From: Streptomyces sp. SID10853
GTDB taxonomy: Bacteria; Actinomycetota; Actinomycetes; Streptomycetales; Streptomycetaceae
Length of the DNA: 62,500 nt
Assembly: GCF_010548145.1 (NCBI RefSeq)
Contig: NZ_JAAGLN010000009.1
Coordinates: 1-62,500 of the forward strand
Direction: 5' to 3'
Part shown: positions 1 to 7,922 of the stretch, piece after piece
Layout of the letters: each line of letters opens with the position of its first letter
Numbering within the stretch: the stretch's first letter is position 1
Program-made: the position numbers and the translations under genes
Notes under the pieces: model-generated
Told to the model about the DNA's origin: nothing
Database searches by the model: none
Seen by the model: only the letters and a program-made list of their open reading frames with translations

Positions 1-1203
1 GGCCGGCACGGCGCGGAGGCCGCGCCCCCGACAGCCGCGCCGCCCGCTCCCCGGGCGGCCCCGGAGGAGCCCGTCCGCTGGCGGCCCTGGCGCTTCCGGA
101 TGTCGAACGACGTCTGGGGGTCCCCGGCCGTCGACGGCGATCTGCTGTACGTCACCTCCTTCGAGGTGCACGCCCTGGACGTGGGCAGCGGCCGGCGCCA
201 GTTCAAGACCAAGGACGTGGCGTGGGCGATGGCCGTCGCGGGCGGCCGGATCCACGCGTCGGACGGGCCGACGCTGTACGCGCTGAACGGCACCGACGGC
301 ACCGACCTGTGGCGCCTCTCGACCGATGCGTGGGTGTACTCGCTCCAGGCCGAGCGCGGCACGGTCGTCACCGGCACCAGGGGCGGCGGCGTCCAGGCGT
401 GGGAGGCGTCCAACGGCGACAAGCTGTGGGAGCTGAGCGGCGCCCAGACCGACTTCGAGACACCGGAGTCGGGTCCCGCCATCCACGGCGACACGGTGTA
501 CGTCTGGAAGGACGCCAGGCTCTTCGCGCTCGACCCCCGTACCGGCGCCGAGCGCTGGTCGTACCCGGTGGGCGACGCCGCCGCGTGCGGGGGAGTGCCC
601 GTCCGGGTGACGTCGGCCGACGACGGCTGTGTGTACATCGCGGCCGGGACCCGCGTCCTGTCCGTCGACCGCGCGTCCGGCCTGGTCCGCTGGCACTTCG
701 AGGCCCCCGCGGTCTTCCTGTCGGCCCCGGCCTTCGCACCGGGGCCCGCGGTGGCCGGAGGCGGCGTCTACCTCGCCGACTACCTCGGCACGGTGTACGC
801 CATCGACGTCACGACCGGCCAGGACCGCTGGCGCATCGCCACCGAGTCCCGGCAGTCCCTCCACCCGCTCCTTGTCGCGCAGGGCAATGTCCATGTGGGA
901 AGCGGAAGCGCGCTCTACACGCTGGACGCGGTGACCGGCACCCCCAAGTGGCGGTTCGCGGCGGGCGGCGAGGTGGTCGGAGCGCCGGTGGTGGCGGACG
1001 GCCGGATCCACTTCGGCTCGGCGGACCACTGTCTGTACACACTGGACGCGGCAGGGGGCCAGCTCCGCTGGAAGCTCGCCACGGGCGGCGAGATCACCGG
1101 CTCACCGGTGGTCCGCAGCGGAGTCGTCTACGCCTGTAGCAAGGACCGCTGCGTCTACGCCCTGGACGCCGCCAAGGGAACGGGCACGGGCCGCCCGAAC
1201 TGA
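1..1203 (+). CDS. PQQ-type beta-propeller protein, C-terminal part; probably AfsK-like Ser/Thr kinase (5' end outside window)
   Basis: The reading frame is open from base 1, so this is the 3' part of a longer gene; the first in-frame ATG at 100 is probably internal. About 400 residues are seen, almost all made of repeated propeller blades of the form DGxxYVxSxxxxLYALDAxTGxxxW, the PQQ-like fold. A Pro/Ala-rich stretch precedes the first blade, as in the linker between kinase domain and propeller of AfsK-type kinases. AfsK of S. coelicolor is about 800 residues with this architecture and phosphorylates AfsR, whose apparent orthologue lies 6.7 kb downstream here. The kinase domain itself is not in the window, so AfsK identity is inferred from fold and context. 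It could also be a secreted or lipoprotein PQQ-repeat protein. Confidence 0.75.
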   Translation, partial: GRHGAEAAPPTAAPPAPRAAPEEPVRWRPWRFRMSNDVWGSPAVDGDLLYVTSFEVHALDVGSGRRQFKTKDVAWAMAVAGGRIHASDGPTLYALNGTDGTDLWRLSTDAWVYSLQAERGTVVTGTRGGGVQAWEASNGDKLWELSGAQTDFETPESGPAIHGDTVYVWKDARLFALDPRTGAERWSYPVGDAAACGGVPVRVTSADDGCVYIAAGTRVLSVDRASGLVRWHFEAPAVFLSAPAFAPGPAVAGGGVYLADYLGTVYAIDVTTGQDRWRIATESRQSLHPLLVAQGNVHVGSGSALYTLDAVTGTPKWRFAAGGEVVGAPVVADGRIHFGSADHCLYTLDAAGGQLRWKLATGGEITGSPVVRSGVVYACSKDRCVYALDAAKGTGTGRPN

Positions 1204-1211
1204 GCCCTGCC

Positions 1212-1314
1212 GGGCCACTCAAGCCCCCTCCGGCCGGTCGGGCCACTCAAGCCCCCCGGCCGGTCGGGCCATTCAAGCCCCTCCGGCCGGTCGGACCCAT
1301 CAAGCCCCTCCTGG
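1212..1314. repeat. Tandem 26-28 bp repeat, about 3.7 copies
   Basis: Directly after the propeller gene, units of the form GGGCCACTCAAGCCCC plus CCGGCCGGTC follow each other at 1212, 1240, 1266 and 1293 with small length differences. A short inverted repeat (CCCAGC at 1323-1328, GCTGGG at 1333-1338) follows. The position downstream of a stop codon suggests transcription termination or mRNA end formation, but no T-run is present. Confidence 0.7.
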
Positions 1315-1385
1315 GGGCACCTCCCAGCGTTGGCTGGGGGGAGATTGAGGAGCGGAGGTCCGGGGGCAGAGGCCCCCGAAGGCGG

Positions 1386-2066
1386 TCACTCACCCGGAGG
1401 CCGAGCCCGCGTGGCCCCGCCACCGGACCCCGTCTCCCCCGGCTCCTCAGGCGCTGTCAGCTCCGCAGGCAGATCGGCCGAGCTGAAGGACAACGTGTCG
1501 TGCTCCGCCCCCGGCTCATAGGGCCGAGCAACAGGCGGCTGCCCTGCTGGCTGCCCTGTCGGCGGCACCGACGGCTGCACAGGCGGCGGCCCCGCCGGAC
1601 CCGCGGCACCCGCCTCCGCGTACGGATCCGCAGCCGGGGCCGGAGCCACAGGCACCCGCCGCCCCCGCATCAGCCCCGCCCCCAGCAGCATCAGCACCCC
1701 GCCGATCAGCGCGTCCCCCACGCCGAGTCCCAGCCCGCGGCCGCCGGAGCTGATCGCCAGGCTGTGCTCCGCGATGCCGACGCGGACCATCCACAGCACG
1801 GTGAAGGCAAGAGTGACCAGGCCCGCCAGCGTCACCAGCAGACGGGAGCGCAGCAGAATGCCGATCAGGACGAGGAGGGCCGAGAAGGCGAACGGGATCA
1901 GGACGGAGCCCCCGGCGTCCGGCTTGTGCGCCGTGATGCCGTTGAACAGGTCCTGGATGCGGTACTCGCTGCCGTGGCGGCCGTCGTACCAGTTACGGAA
2001 GGGGCTGTATACGGCGGCCGCAGCTCCGACGAGAGCGACGAGAGAGCCAAGGACATTGCGCATCAT
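1386..2066 (-). CDS. Small integral membrane protein, function unknown
   Basis: The product is 226 aa. I see four hydrophobic segments (about residues 5-22, 54-72, 76-96 and 114-132) followed by a Pro/Ala-rich, probably cytoplasmic tail of about 90 residues. The first extracytoplasmic loop contains several Tyr/Trp/Asp residues. The start is fixed by GGAGG at 2076-2080, 9 bases before the ATG at 2066; a second ATG directly follows. No catalytic motif is recognised. It is divergent from the secreted His/Ser-rich protein at 2191, so the two may share a promoter region. Confidence 0.75.
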   Translation of the reverse strand: MMRNVLGSLVALVGAAAAVYSPFRNWYDGRHGSEYRIQDLFNGITAHKPDAGGSVLIPFAFSALLVLIGILLRSRLLVTLAGLVTLAFTVLWMVRVGIAEHSLAISSGGRGLGLGVGDALIGGVLMLLGAGLMRGRRVPVAPAPAADPYAEAGAAGPAGPPPVQPSVPPTGQPAGQPPVARPYEPGAEHDTLSFSSADLPAELTAPEEPGETGSGGGATRARPPGE

Positions 2067-2190
2067 CTTCGGTCTCCTCCGCCGGATCTCGGTTTCGACG
2101 CTACGCCGGGGTCCGTGGCCCCGCCACCACAGCGGAACGCGCCCTGCCGCCGCACCCTGCTACGGTGTCCGCCGAAACGGGGGAGATGAC

Positions 2191-2712
2191 ATGATCATGC
2201 GACGTCTGAGGTTCGGTGCCGTTCTGGTGGGGGTGGTCCTCGCTCTGACGGGCTTCTCGCGCCACAGCAGCCACAGTCACGGCCACAGCCACAGTTCCGG
2301 CGGCGGCTGCTCCAGCAGCAAGAGCCACAGCAGTTCCACCACGCACCACTACAACAGCAACAACAGCAACAGCTACGACGACAACACCTACGGCTCGTCG
2401 AGCGGCTCCAGCAGCCGTACGTCCTCGTCCGCGACGCACGACCCCAAGGCCACCGGCACCGTGGTGACCTGCGCCAAGAAGGGCGCGACCGCCGCCACCG
2501 TACGGGTGTCGGCCCGTGCGGCGAGCGGCAGCAACACCTACCGGGTCAGCATGAGTTTCCTCGGCGCCGGCGGTTCCGTCGTGGACACCGGCAGCGCGAC
2601 CGTCCCGGTGTACGGCAACTCCAGCGCGACGGTGAAGGTGCCGATGACGGTCCCGTCGGACGCCGGCTCGGTCACGAGGTGCCGCATCGACTCGGTCCAG
2701 TACGCGTACTGA
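2191..2712 (+). CDS. Secreted Ser/His/Asn-rich protein
   Basis: The product is 173 aa. An N-terminal segment with two Arg and a hydrophobic stretch (about residues 4-21) looks like a signal peptide. Residues 24-80 are almost entirely Ser, His, Gly, Asn and Thr, with runs such as HSSHSHGHSHSS, which could bind metal ions. The C-terminal 90 residues look like a small beta-sandwich, with two Cys (one in VVTC, one in TRCRID) that could form a disulfide. The start was chosen because GGGGGAGA lies just upstream of ATG 2191. No family is recognised; the His-rich part resembles metal-sequestering secreted proteins only in composition. Confidence 0.75.
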   Translation: MIMRRLRFGAVLVGVVLALTGFSRHSSHSHGHSHSSGGGCSSSKSHSSSTTHHYNSNNSNSYDDNTYGSSSGSSSRTSSSATHDPKATGTVVTCAKKGATAATVRVSARAASGSNTYRVSMSFLGAGGSVVDTGSATVPVYGNSSATVKVPMTVPSDAGSVTRCRIDSVQYAY

Positions 2713-2730
2713 CGCGCCGTACCCAGCCCG

Positions 2731-2771
2731 CCGAACCGACCTCGCGGAACCGATCTCGCCGAACCGACCCG
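2731..2771. repeat. 14-bp direct repeat, 3 copies
   Basis: Units CCGAACCGACCTCG, CGGAACCGATCTCG and CCGAACCGACCCG follow one another between two convergent stop codons. No strong hairpin or T-run is seen. Confidence 0.65.
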
Positions 2772-2781
2772 CCGCACCCGC

Positions 2782-3552
2782 CTACCGCACCCGGAACTCA
2801 CTCTTCCTGGTGCCGAACAGCGCGGACTGCCGCTCCGGCGGCAGATTGCCGAGTGCCACGAGATGGGGGGCCTGCGCCAGAGCCTGGGCGCGGGCCGCCT
2901 CCTTCGCGGCCCACACCGCCCGTACGGTCCCCTGCACCGCATCCGTCGGATACGAGGCGATCGTCTCGGCGCAGCCGACCGCGGCCGCCAGCTCGTCACC
3001 GGCCGGTGTCACCTCGCTGACCAGACCGGTCTCGTACGCCCGCCGGGCCGAGATCCGCTCGGCCGTCCCCATCAGGGCCATCCGGGCGACCTCACCGAAC
3101 GGCATCCGCTGGGCGAGGTAGATGGTCTCGTAGGCGCTGACCATGCCGTACGTCGTGTGCGGGTCGAAGAAGGTGGCGTCATCGGCCGCGATCACGAACT
3201 CCGCCTCGCCCAGCAGATAGAACGCCCCGCCGCAGGCCATCCCGCGCACCGCGGCGACGACCGGCTTCCAGAGGTCGTTGGCCTTCGGGCCGATGGCGAT
3301 CAGCGGGTCGTCGACGGAGTACGGGGACGCCGGCTGCGGGACCTCGGCCGAGCGGTCGATGCCGGTGCAGAAGGCCCGGGTCCCGGCGCCGGTGACGACG
3401 ACCGACCGTACCGAGGAGTCGAAGCGGAAGTCCCGCCAGGTGGCGGCCAGTTCACCGGCGGTCGCCAGGTCGACGGCGTTGAGCCGGTCGGGCCGGTCGA
3501 GGGTGACGACCGCGACGCCCGTCTGCCGGTTCCTCTCCACGCGCAGGCTCAT
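2782..3552 (-). CDS. Enoyl-CoA hydratase/isomerase family protein
   Basis: The product is 256 aa with the crotonase fold. The two oxyanion-hole segments are visible: AGTRAFCTGID near residues 54-64 and RGMACGGAFYLL near 104-115. The region that normally carries the catalytic Glu reads FFDPHTTYGM, so the usual first catalytic Glu position looks altered; the exact reaction (hydration, isomerisation, hydrolysis) is uncertain. The ATG at 3552 overlaps the stop of the upstream DUF35 gene as ATGA, so translation is coupled. It is the last gene of an operon with the thiolase and DUF35 genes, consistent with degradation of a CoA-linked side chain or ring. Confidence 0.85.
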   Translation of the reverse strand: MSLRVERNRQTGVAVVTLDRPDRLNAVDLATAGELAATWRDFRFDSSVRSVVVTGAGTRAFCTGIDRSAEVPQPASPYSVDDPLIAIGPKANDLWKPVVAAVRGMACGGAFYLLGEAEFVIAADDATFFDPHTTYGMVSAYETIYLAQRMPFGEVARMALMGTAERISARRAYETGLVSEVTPAGDELAAAVGCAETIASYPTDAVQGTVRAVWAAKEAARAQALAQAPHLVALGNLPPERQSALFGTRKSEFRVR

Positions 3553-3974
3553 GGCCGCTCCAGGAGCCAGCGCGGCAGCGTCGTCCCGCCGTCCTCGGCG
3601 AAGGTGACCTGCACCCGGGCGCCGATACGGAGCCGTGCGGGATCCACCGAGTTCAGCGGTGCGCCGGGGCTCGCCACCACGTTGCCGACGAGCCTGATGT
3701 GCGGGGCGTCGGACAGTTCCACCACGACGGCGTTGTACGGGGCCTGGGCCGCGTAGTCGGGCAGCAGCGGCGGGTGCGGGACGACGTACGACCAGATGCG
3801 GCCGCGCCCGGACATCCGCTGCCACTCACTGTCGAAGGACTGGCACTGCGGGCAGCAGGGGCGGGGCGGGAAGCGCAGCGTCGAGCACTGTGCGCAGGAC
3901 TGGACCCGCAGTTCGTGCCGGGCCGCGTACTCCCAGAAGGGCGCGCCGTCCTCGTCGGTTTCTGGCTGGAGCAC
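3549..3974 (-). CDS. DUF35 / OB-fold zinc-ribbon acyl-CoA partner protein
   Basis: The product is 141 aa. A rubredoxin-like zinc ribbon uses Cys27, Cys30, Cys41 and Cys44 (CAQC and CCPQC); the rest is the OB-fold of the ChsH2/DUF35 family. In steroid degraders such proteins form heteromers with Ltp2-type aldolases or thiolases and bind the CoA moiety. Exactly such a gene lies 6 bases upstream on the same strand, so the two are likely subunits of one complex. The start is a GTG. The stop overlaps the start of the enoyl-CoA hydratase gene. Confidence 0.85.
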   Translation of the reverse strand: MLQPETDEDGAPFWEYAARHELRVQSCAQCSTLRFPPRPCCPQCQSFDSEWQRMSGRGRIWSYVVPHPPLLPDYAAQAPYNAVVVELSDAPHIRLVGNVVASPGAPLNSVDPARLRIGARVQVTFAEDGGTTLPRWLLERP

Positions 3975-3980
3975 CGGGAC

Positions 3981-5135
3981 TCAACTCCTCAGCAGGATCG
4001 CGGATGTGGGGACGCACTCGCCCGCCGTGACCAGGCAGGTGCCGGCGTCGGGCACCTGGGCGGTGGAGCTGCCGCGCAGCTGTTTGACGCCTTCGGTGAT
4101 GAGGTTGAAGCCGTGCACATAGCCTTCGCTGAGACCGCCGCCGCCGGTGTTGAGGGGCAGCCTGCCGCCGATCTCCAGGGCGCCGCCCTCGGTGAACCCG
4201 GCGCCCTCGCCGCGCCCGCAGAAGCCGTATCCCTCCAGGGAGAGCGGGACGAGCGGGGTGAAGGCGTCGTAGATCTGCGCCACGTCCACGTCGTCGGGGC
4301 CGAAGTCGGCGTGCTTCCACAGGTGCCGGGCCGCCGTCCAGGCGGGCCCGGTCAGCGGGTCGTCGTTCCAGTAGTTGACCATGCCGTGGTGCTGGGCGGG
4401 CAGGCCCTGGGCGGCCGCGTGCACGTACACGGGCGTGCGGCGGCAGTCACGGGCGCGTTCGGCGGAGACGACGACGCAGGCCAGGGCGCCGTCCGTCTCC
4501 AGGCAGTTGTCGAAGAGGCAGAGCGGTTCGCTGATCCACCGCGAGGTCATATACATGTCGCGGGTCAGCGGGCGCTCGTACATGATCGCGGCCGGGTTCT
4601 GGTTGGCGCGGTTGCGGCAGGCCAGCGCGACGTTGAAGAGGTGGTCGCGGGTGGCGCCGTACTCGTGCATGTACCGGCGGGCCAGCATACCGATCTCGTC
4701 GGCGGGCCGCAGCAGGCCGAACGGGCGGGTCCACTGGGCGGGGGTCGGCAGCTGCACCGCCGTGTTCTTCCAGGGGCGCGGTCCGCTGCCGCGTTTGCGC
4801 GAGCGCCAGGCGACCCCGACGTTCGCCTGTCCGGTCGCGACGGCCGCGGCGAGGTGTGCGACGGTCGCGCAGGAGCCGCCGCCGCCGTAGCCGATCTTGG
4901 AGAAGAAGGTCACGTCCCCGGCTCCGACGGCCTTGGCGACCTCGACCTCGTCGGTGTCCTCCATCGTGTACGAGGAGAACGCGTCCACCTCGGACGGCGC
5001 GATACCGGCGTCGTCGAGCGCGGCGAGGATCGCCCGGCAGGCCAGCGCCTTCTCGGATTCGGGGAGTTGCTTGGCGAACGCGGTCTGGCCTATCCCGACT
5101 ATCGCCGTTGCGTCTTTGAGCGTCGCCACTGCCAT
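3981..5135 (-). CDS. Thiolase-superfamily lipid-transfer protein (Ltp2/SCP-x-like)
   Basis: The product is 384 aa with the thiolase fold; recognisable parts are VGIGQTAFAK near the N-terminus, GGGGSCATV, the IYDAFTPL segment and NTGGGGLSEGYVHG near the C-terminus. Proteins of this type catalyse thiolytic or retro-aldol cleavage of CoA esters; pairing with a DUF35 protein favours the Ltp2 type. An ATG at 5156 is also in frame, but GGAGG at 5141-5145, five bases before ATG 5135, makes 5135 the better start. It is the first gene of a three-gene operon and faces the acyl-CoA ligase gene across a short region with a palindromic operator. Confidence 0.85.
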   Translation of the reverse strand: MAVATLKDATAIVGIGQTAFAKQLPESEKALACRAILAALDDAGIAPSEVDAFSSYTMEDTDEVEVAKAVGAGDVTFFSKIGYGGGGSCATVAHLAAAVATGQANVGVAWRSRKRGSGPRPWKNTAVQLPTPAQWTRPFGLLRPADEIGMLARRYMHEYGATRDHLFNVALACRNRANQNPAAIMYERPLTRDMYMTSRWISEPLCLFDNCLETDGALACVVVSAERARDCRRTPVYVHAAAQGLPAQHHGMVNYWNDDPLTGPAWTAARHLWKHADFGPDDVDVAQIYDAFTPLVPLSLEGYGFCGRGEGAGFTEGGALEIGGRLPLNTGGGGLSEGYVHGFNLITEGVKQLRGSSTAQVPDAGTCLVTAGECVPTSAILLRS

Positions 5136-5188
5136 CGCCACCTCCGGGGACGTCATGACTGCTGACAGCGGGGAAGGCTACAGCTAAT

Positions 5189-5203
5189 CTGACGGATAGT
5201 CAG
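5189..5203. promoter_or_regulatory. Palindromic operator CTGAC-N5-GTCAG between thiolase and ligase genes
   Basis: CTGACGGATAGTCAG sits between the two divergent start codons (5135 and 5227) and is a perfect 5-bp inverted repeat. Nearly the same sequence, CTGACGGTTCGTCAG, lies upstream of the amidohydrolase at 11150. Size and symmetry fit a TetR-family site; the regulator is not identified. Confidence 0.6.
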
Positions 5204-5226
5204 CTACTGGTTGTGGGAGGCATACG

Positions 5227-6810
5227 ATGCGCGGGGACGTGGAGTGGGGCAGTATTCCGGCGCTGGTGCGGTCCGCTGCCGAACGGTACGGCGAACGGGA
5301 GGCGGTCGTCGACGGCCGTACCCGGATCTCCTACGCGGAGTTGGGCGAACGGGTCGAGCGGGCGGCGGCCGCGTGCATCGCATCCGGGGTGAACCCCGGT
5401 GACCGGGTCGCGGTCTGGGCACCCAACACCGTCGAGTGGATCGTCTCCGCGCTCGGCGCGGTGACGGCGGGCGCGGTCCTGGTCCCGCTGAACACCCGCT
5501 TCAAGGGCGCCGAGGCGGCGTACGTCCTGGAACGCAGCCGCGCCAGGCTGCTCTTCATCACCGGCACCTTCCTCGGCACCTCGTACGTGGCCTCGCTGCG
5601 CCGCGCGGCCGGCGCGGGGAGCGGCTCGGGTCCGCTGCCCGGGCTGCCGCAGCTGGAGCAGGTGGTGGTCCTGTCCGAGGACGCCCCCGAGTCCTTCCGC
5701 ACCTGGAAGGACTTCCTGGCGGGCGGCGAGCACGTCTCCGGCGCTGCGGTACGGGAGCGGGCGGACGCGGTCGACTCCGCTTCGCCCTCGGACATCATCT
5801 TCACCTCGGGCACCACGGGCCGCCCCAAGGGCGCGGTCATCACCCATGCGCAGACCCTGCGCTGCTACGGCATCTGGTGCGAGCTGGCCGGGCTGCGCGA
5901 GGGCGACCGCTATCTGATCGTGAACCCGTTCTTCCACACCTTCGGCTACAAGGCGGGCATCATCGCCTGTCTGATGCGGGGTGCGACGATGGTGCCGCAG
6001 CCGGTCTTCAATGTGGACACCGTGCTCGCCAACGTCACCGCCGAACGCATCTCGGTGCTGCCGGGCCCGCCCACCCTCCACCAGTCCCTGCTCGACCACC
6101 CGTCCCGCGACCAGCACGACCTGAGCGCACTGCGCCTGGTGGTGACGGGCGCGGCGGTCGTCCCGCTCCGACTGGTCGAGCGGCTGCGCTCGGAGCTGCG
6201 CATCGCGACGGTGATCACGGCGTACGGCCTCTCCGAGGCGTCCGGCATCGTCACGATGTGCCGCGCCGACGACAGCGTCGAGGTCATCGCCTCGACGTCG
6301 GGCCGGGCGATCCCGGACACCGAGGTACGGGTGTCGGCCCCGCCGGGCGAGCCGGGGGAGGTGCTGGTGCGCGGCTTCAACGTCATGGGCGAGTACTTCG
6401 AGGCCCCGGAGGCGACAGCGGAGGCGTTCACCCCGGACGGCTGGCTGCGCACCGGTGATGTGGGGGTCCTGGACGCGGCGGGCAATCTGCGGATCACCGA
6501 CCGGATCAAGGACATGTTCATCGTCGGCGGCTTCAACGCCTACCCGGCGGAGATAGAGCAACTGCTCGGCCTGCACCCGGATATCGCGGACATCGCGGTC
6601 GTCGGCGTACCGGACGGCCGCCTGGGCGAGGTCGGCAAGGCGTACGCGGTCCGCCGCCCGGACTCGACGCTGACGGCGGACGACCTGATCGCGTGGTCAC
6701 GCCGCGAGATGGCCAACTACAAGGTCCCGCGCGAGGTCGAGTTCGTACCGGCCCTGCCACGGAACGCGAGCGGCAAGGTGGTGAAGGGGGAGCTGCGGGG
6801 GCGGAGGTAG
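5227..6810 (+). CDS. Acyl-CoA synthetase (AMP-forming ligase, FadD3-like)
   Basis: The product is 527 aa, the usual size of the family. ANL motifs are intact: the P-loop [11 protein letters not shown] near residue 192, YGLSEA near 332, the TGD of the adenylate-binding region near 409, [11 protein letters not shown] after the hinge Asp near 434, and the catalytic Lys in [11 protein letters not shown] near 515. It activates a carboxylic acid to its CoA ester via an acyl-AMP. RBS GGGAGG precedes ATG 5227. It is divergent from the thiolase/DUF35/hydratase operon and should supply that operon's CoA-ester substrate. FadD3 in mycobacteria acts on a steroid-ring propionate; that exact substrate is not implied here. 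Confidence 0.88.
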   Translation: MRGDVEWGSIPALVRSAAERYGEREAVVDGRTRISYAELGERVERAAAACIASGVNPGDRVAVWAPNTVEWIVSALGAVTAGAVLVPLNTRFKGAEAAYVLERSRARLLFITGTFLGTSYVASLRRAAGAGSGSGPLPGLPQLEQVVVLSEDAPESFRTWKDFLAGGEHVSGAAVRERADAVDSASPSDIIFTSGTTGRPKGAVITHAQTLRCYGIWCELAGLREGDRYLIVNPFFHTFGYKAGIIACLMRGATMVPQPVFNVDTVLANVTAERISVLPGPPTLHQSLLDHPSRDQHDLSALRLVVTGAAVVPLRLVERLRSELRIATVITAYGLSEASGIVTMCRADDSVEVIASTSGRAIPDTEVRVSAPPGEPGEVLVRGFNVMGEYFEAPEATAEAFTPDGWLRTGDVGVLDAAGNLRITDRIKDMFIVGGFNAYPAEIEQLLGLHPDIADIAVVGVPDGRLGEVGKAYAVRRPDSTLTADDLIAWSRREMANYKVPREVEFVPALPRNASGKVVKGELRGRR

Positions 6811-6882
6811 GACGGGGCAGCGTTGCTGCGGAGGCCGCTGGTTGGGGCTGTGGGTCCCGTTCCTGATGGCATGGTTTGCCGC

Positions 6883-7058
6883 ATGGCGACCGAGAAGTAC
6901 ACCGCGACGCTCCCCGAGGAGCTGGCGGAGCTGGCGGAGCTGGCCGAGCAGGGCGCGGGCCGCGGTGCAGCGGCTTGCAGGGCATCGTGCTGTTCACCTC
7001 GGACGTGGACGGCATGAAGAAGCTCTGTGGCCCACGGGTCCTGGTGCGGTCCGTCTGA
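6883..7058 (+). pseudogene. Relic of a type II toxin-antitoxin pair (RHH antitoxin start, PIN toxin end)
   Basis: From ATG 6883 the frame reads MATEKYTATLPEELAE, typical of the first residues of ribbon-helix-helix antitoxins in actinomycetes, then degenerates into Ala/Glu repeats. In another frame, ending at the stop at 7056-7058, the sequence reads VLFTSDVDGMKKLCG then PRVLVRSV, which looks like the last strand-helix-strand of a VapC-type PIN domain (normally TSDPxDL, then VxVxxV). The middle of both genes is missing. The simplest reading is one internal deletion joining the antitoxin start to the toxin end. Confidence 0.5.
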
Positions 7059-7101
7059 TGCCTGTGGGGCCGGCAGCGCCGCTGCCCACCCCCGTAGCGG
7101 A

Positions 7102-7126
7102 CGGCCCGGGCGTCTTCCCCGGGCCG
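7102..7126 (-). terminator. Hairpin after small exported peptide gene
   Basis: CGGCCCGGG (7102-7110) and CCCGGGCCG (7118-7126) form a perfect 9-bp stem with a 7-base loop, about 20 bases past the stop codon of the peptide gene read on the minus strand. No U-tract follows, as is common in Streptomyces. Confidence 0.6.
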
Positions 7127-7145
7127 CTCGTGGCTACGGCGGTGG

Positions 7146-7322
7146 CTACAGCGGGGCCGAGGTGATGTGGCCGTTGGCCGGGCCCACGTCGGCGGGCTGG
7201 ACCTGGGCGTGAGACGGGTCGGTGCCCGTCACATGCCCGTTCGCCAGGGCCGGTGTCGCGGAGGCCGCCGCGGTGGCTATCACCAGGGCGGCGGTGGCGA
7301 GCAGCTTCTTCGTCAGTGTCAT
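7146..7322 (-). CDS. Small exported peptide with NGHxT repeats
   Basis: The product is 58 aa. Two Lys and a long Ala-rich hydrophobic stretch, ending around ALA at residues 29-31, form a clear signal peptide, so the mature peptide is only about 27 residues. The mature part contains NGHVTGTDP and NGHITSAPL, two copies of an NGHxT motif that resembles the NAHITDKP repeat of the AfsS-like peptide just upstream. The ATG at 7322 is preceded by a weak GAGAGAG ribosome binding site; the longer in-frame start at 7412 lacks a signal peptide start. Function unknown; the shared motif suggests duplication from the AfsS-like gene with gain of export. Confidence 0.65.
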   Translation of the reverse strand: MTLTKKLLATAALVIATAAASATPALANGHVTGTDPSHAQVQPADVGPANGHITSAPL

Positions 7323-7375
7323 GGCAGCTCTCTCGTTACGGGAGTGTCGGATGATGGGTGCGGACATACGGCAGA

Positions 7376-7410
7376 GGCCGTGGTGGCTCCCCCTCCGGGC
7401 CACCACGGCC
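7376..7410 (-). terminator. Terminator hairpin of the AfsS-like gene
   Basis: GGCCGTGGTGGC (7376-7387) and GCCACCACGGCC (7399-7410) form a perfect 12-bp stem with an 11-base loop, 45 bases past the AfsS-like stop codon and before the next small gene. The symmetry allows either direction, but position favours the minus strand. Confidence 0.7.
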
Positions 7411-7454
7411 ACTGTTCCCCCGATTCCCCCGTGCCCCGTCGTGAAGGTCTCAGA

Positions 7455-7610
7455 TCACGCCGGCTTGTCGGTGATGTGCGCGTTGTCGGGCTTCACCGCG
7501 GTCGGCTTGTCGGTGATGTGCGCGTTCGCGGGCTTCGCAACGGTGGGCTTGTCCGTGATATGCGCGTTGTCCGGATCGACGGTGGCGTCGCTCTTCGGCT
7601 CTGCGGCCAT
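7455..7610 (-). CDS. afsS: AfsS-like small triple-repeat peptide
   Basis: The product is only 51 aa and hydrophilic. After MAAEPKSDATV come three copies of a 13-residue repeat with the core NAHITDKP: PDNAHITDKPT, PANAHITDKPT and PDNAHITDKPA. AfsS of S. coelicolor is a 63-aa cytoplasmic peptide with three 13-residue repeats containing DNHMP and lies directly downstream of afsR. This gene has the same position, size and repeat plan, with His and Asn-Asp conserved. GGGGAG lies 9 bases before ATG 7610. AfsS stimulates pigment-antibiotic pathways in S. coelicolor by an unknown mechanism. The call rests on position and repeat logic, not on an alignment; it may be a functional analogue with a diverged repeat. 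Confidence 0.68.
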   Translation of the reverse strand: MAAEPKSDATVDPDNAHITDKPTVAKPANAHITDKPTAVKPDNAHITDKPA

Positions 7611-7651
7611 GGTGGTCAACTCCCCTGTGTGTGAAGGTCTGTGGTGCTGAA

Positions 7652-7689
7652 GCCCGTCCGGCTGCTCCCCCGAGCGCGGCCGGACGGGC
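7652..7689. repeat. 11-bp perfect inverted repeat in the afsS leader
   Basis: GCCCGTCCGGC (7652-7662) and GCCGGACGGGC (7679-7689) enclose a 16-base loop, between the SARP box near 7830 and the AfsS-like start at 7610. In the minus-strand transcript it would be a strong stem in the 5' leader, about 40 bases before the start. It shares its core with the copies at 34784-34861, so it may instead be a dispersed genomic element. Confidence 0.6.
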
Positions 7690-7805
7690 GTTCCGCAGGC
7701 CGCTCACCATAGTCGGCCGACAGTTCGTCGGACGATCTCAATTCGCCGGTGCGGGGCCCTCCCGACGACCGCCTGCCCCCCGACGCGACGGTTCGTCGTG
7801 GAATG

Positions 7806-7838
7806 AGAATGTCGGGTCGCGATAAACAAATGATGAAC
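7806..7838 (-). promoter_or_regulatory. SARP/PhoP-type direct repeat and promoter of the AfsS-like gene
   Basis: Read on the minus strand, heptamers GTTCATC (7838-7832) and GTTTATC (7827-7821) are spaced exactly 11 bases, and an AT-rich -10-like segment (around ACATTC, 7812-7807) starts about 8 bases after the second. Heptamers 11 bp apart and 8 bp from -10 are the known layout of SARP activator sites; PhoP boxes share the 11-bp GTTCAYC repeat, and in S. coelicolor AfsR and PhoP bind overlapping sequence at afsS. The segment is AT-rich against its surroundings. The rest of the region up to the afsR stop at 7923 shows nothing else. Confidence 0.62.
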
Positions 7839-7922
7839 GCCCGCTACGGGTTCCGGAGTGGTCCGTTTCCGGCCCGGATTCCCCTGCTCCCGGCCCGCTC
7901 CTGGCCTGCTCCCGGCCCGCTC

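Noticed and set aside
1330..1521. 63-codon plus frame downstream of the propeller gene
   Set aside because: Lies opposite the end of the membrane protein gene and within repeat-like sequence; no support.
5136..5156. Seven-codon longer start of the thiolase at 5156
   Set aside because: No ribosome binding site precedes ATG 5156, whereas GGAGG is ideally placed before ATG 5135.
3699..5165. 488-codon open frame opposite the thiolase/DUF35 genes
   Set aside because: Shadow frame; the minus strand has coherent proteins with ATGA coupling.
7450..7710. 86-codon minus frame covering the AfsS-like gene
   Set aside because: It reads the repeat in the wrong frame (His/Arg-rich); the frame from 7610 gives the regular NAHITDKP repeats and a good ribosome binding site.
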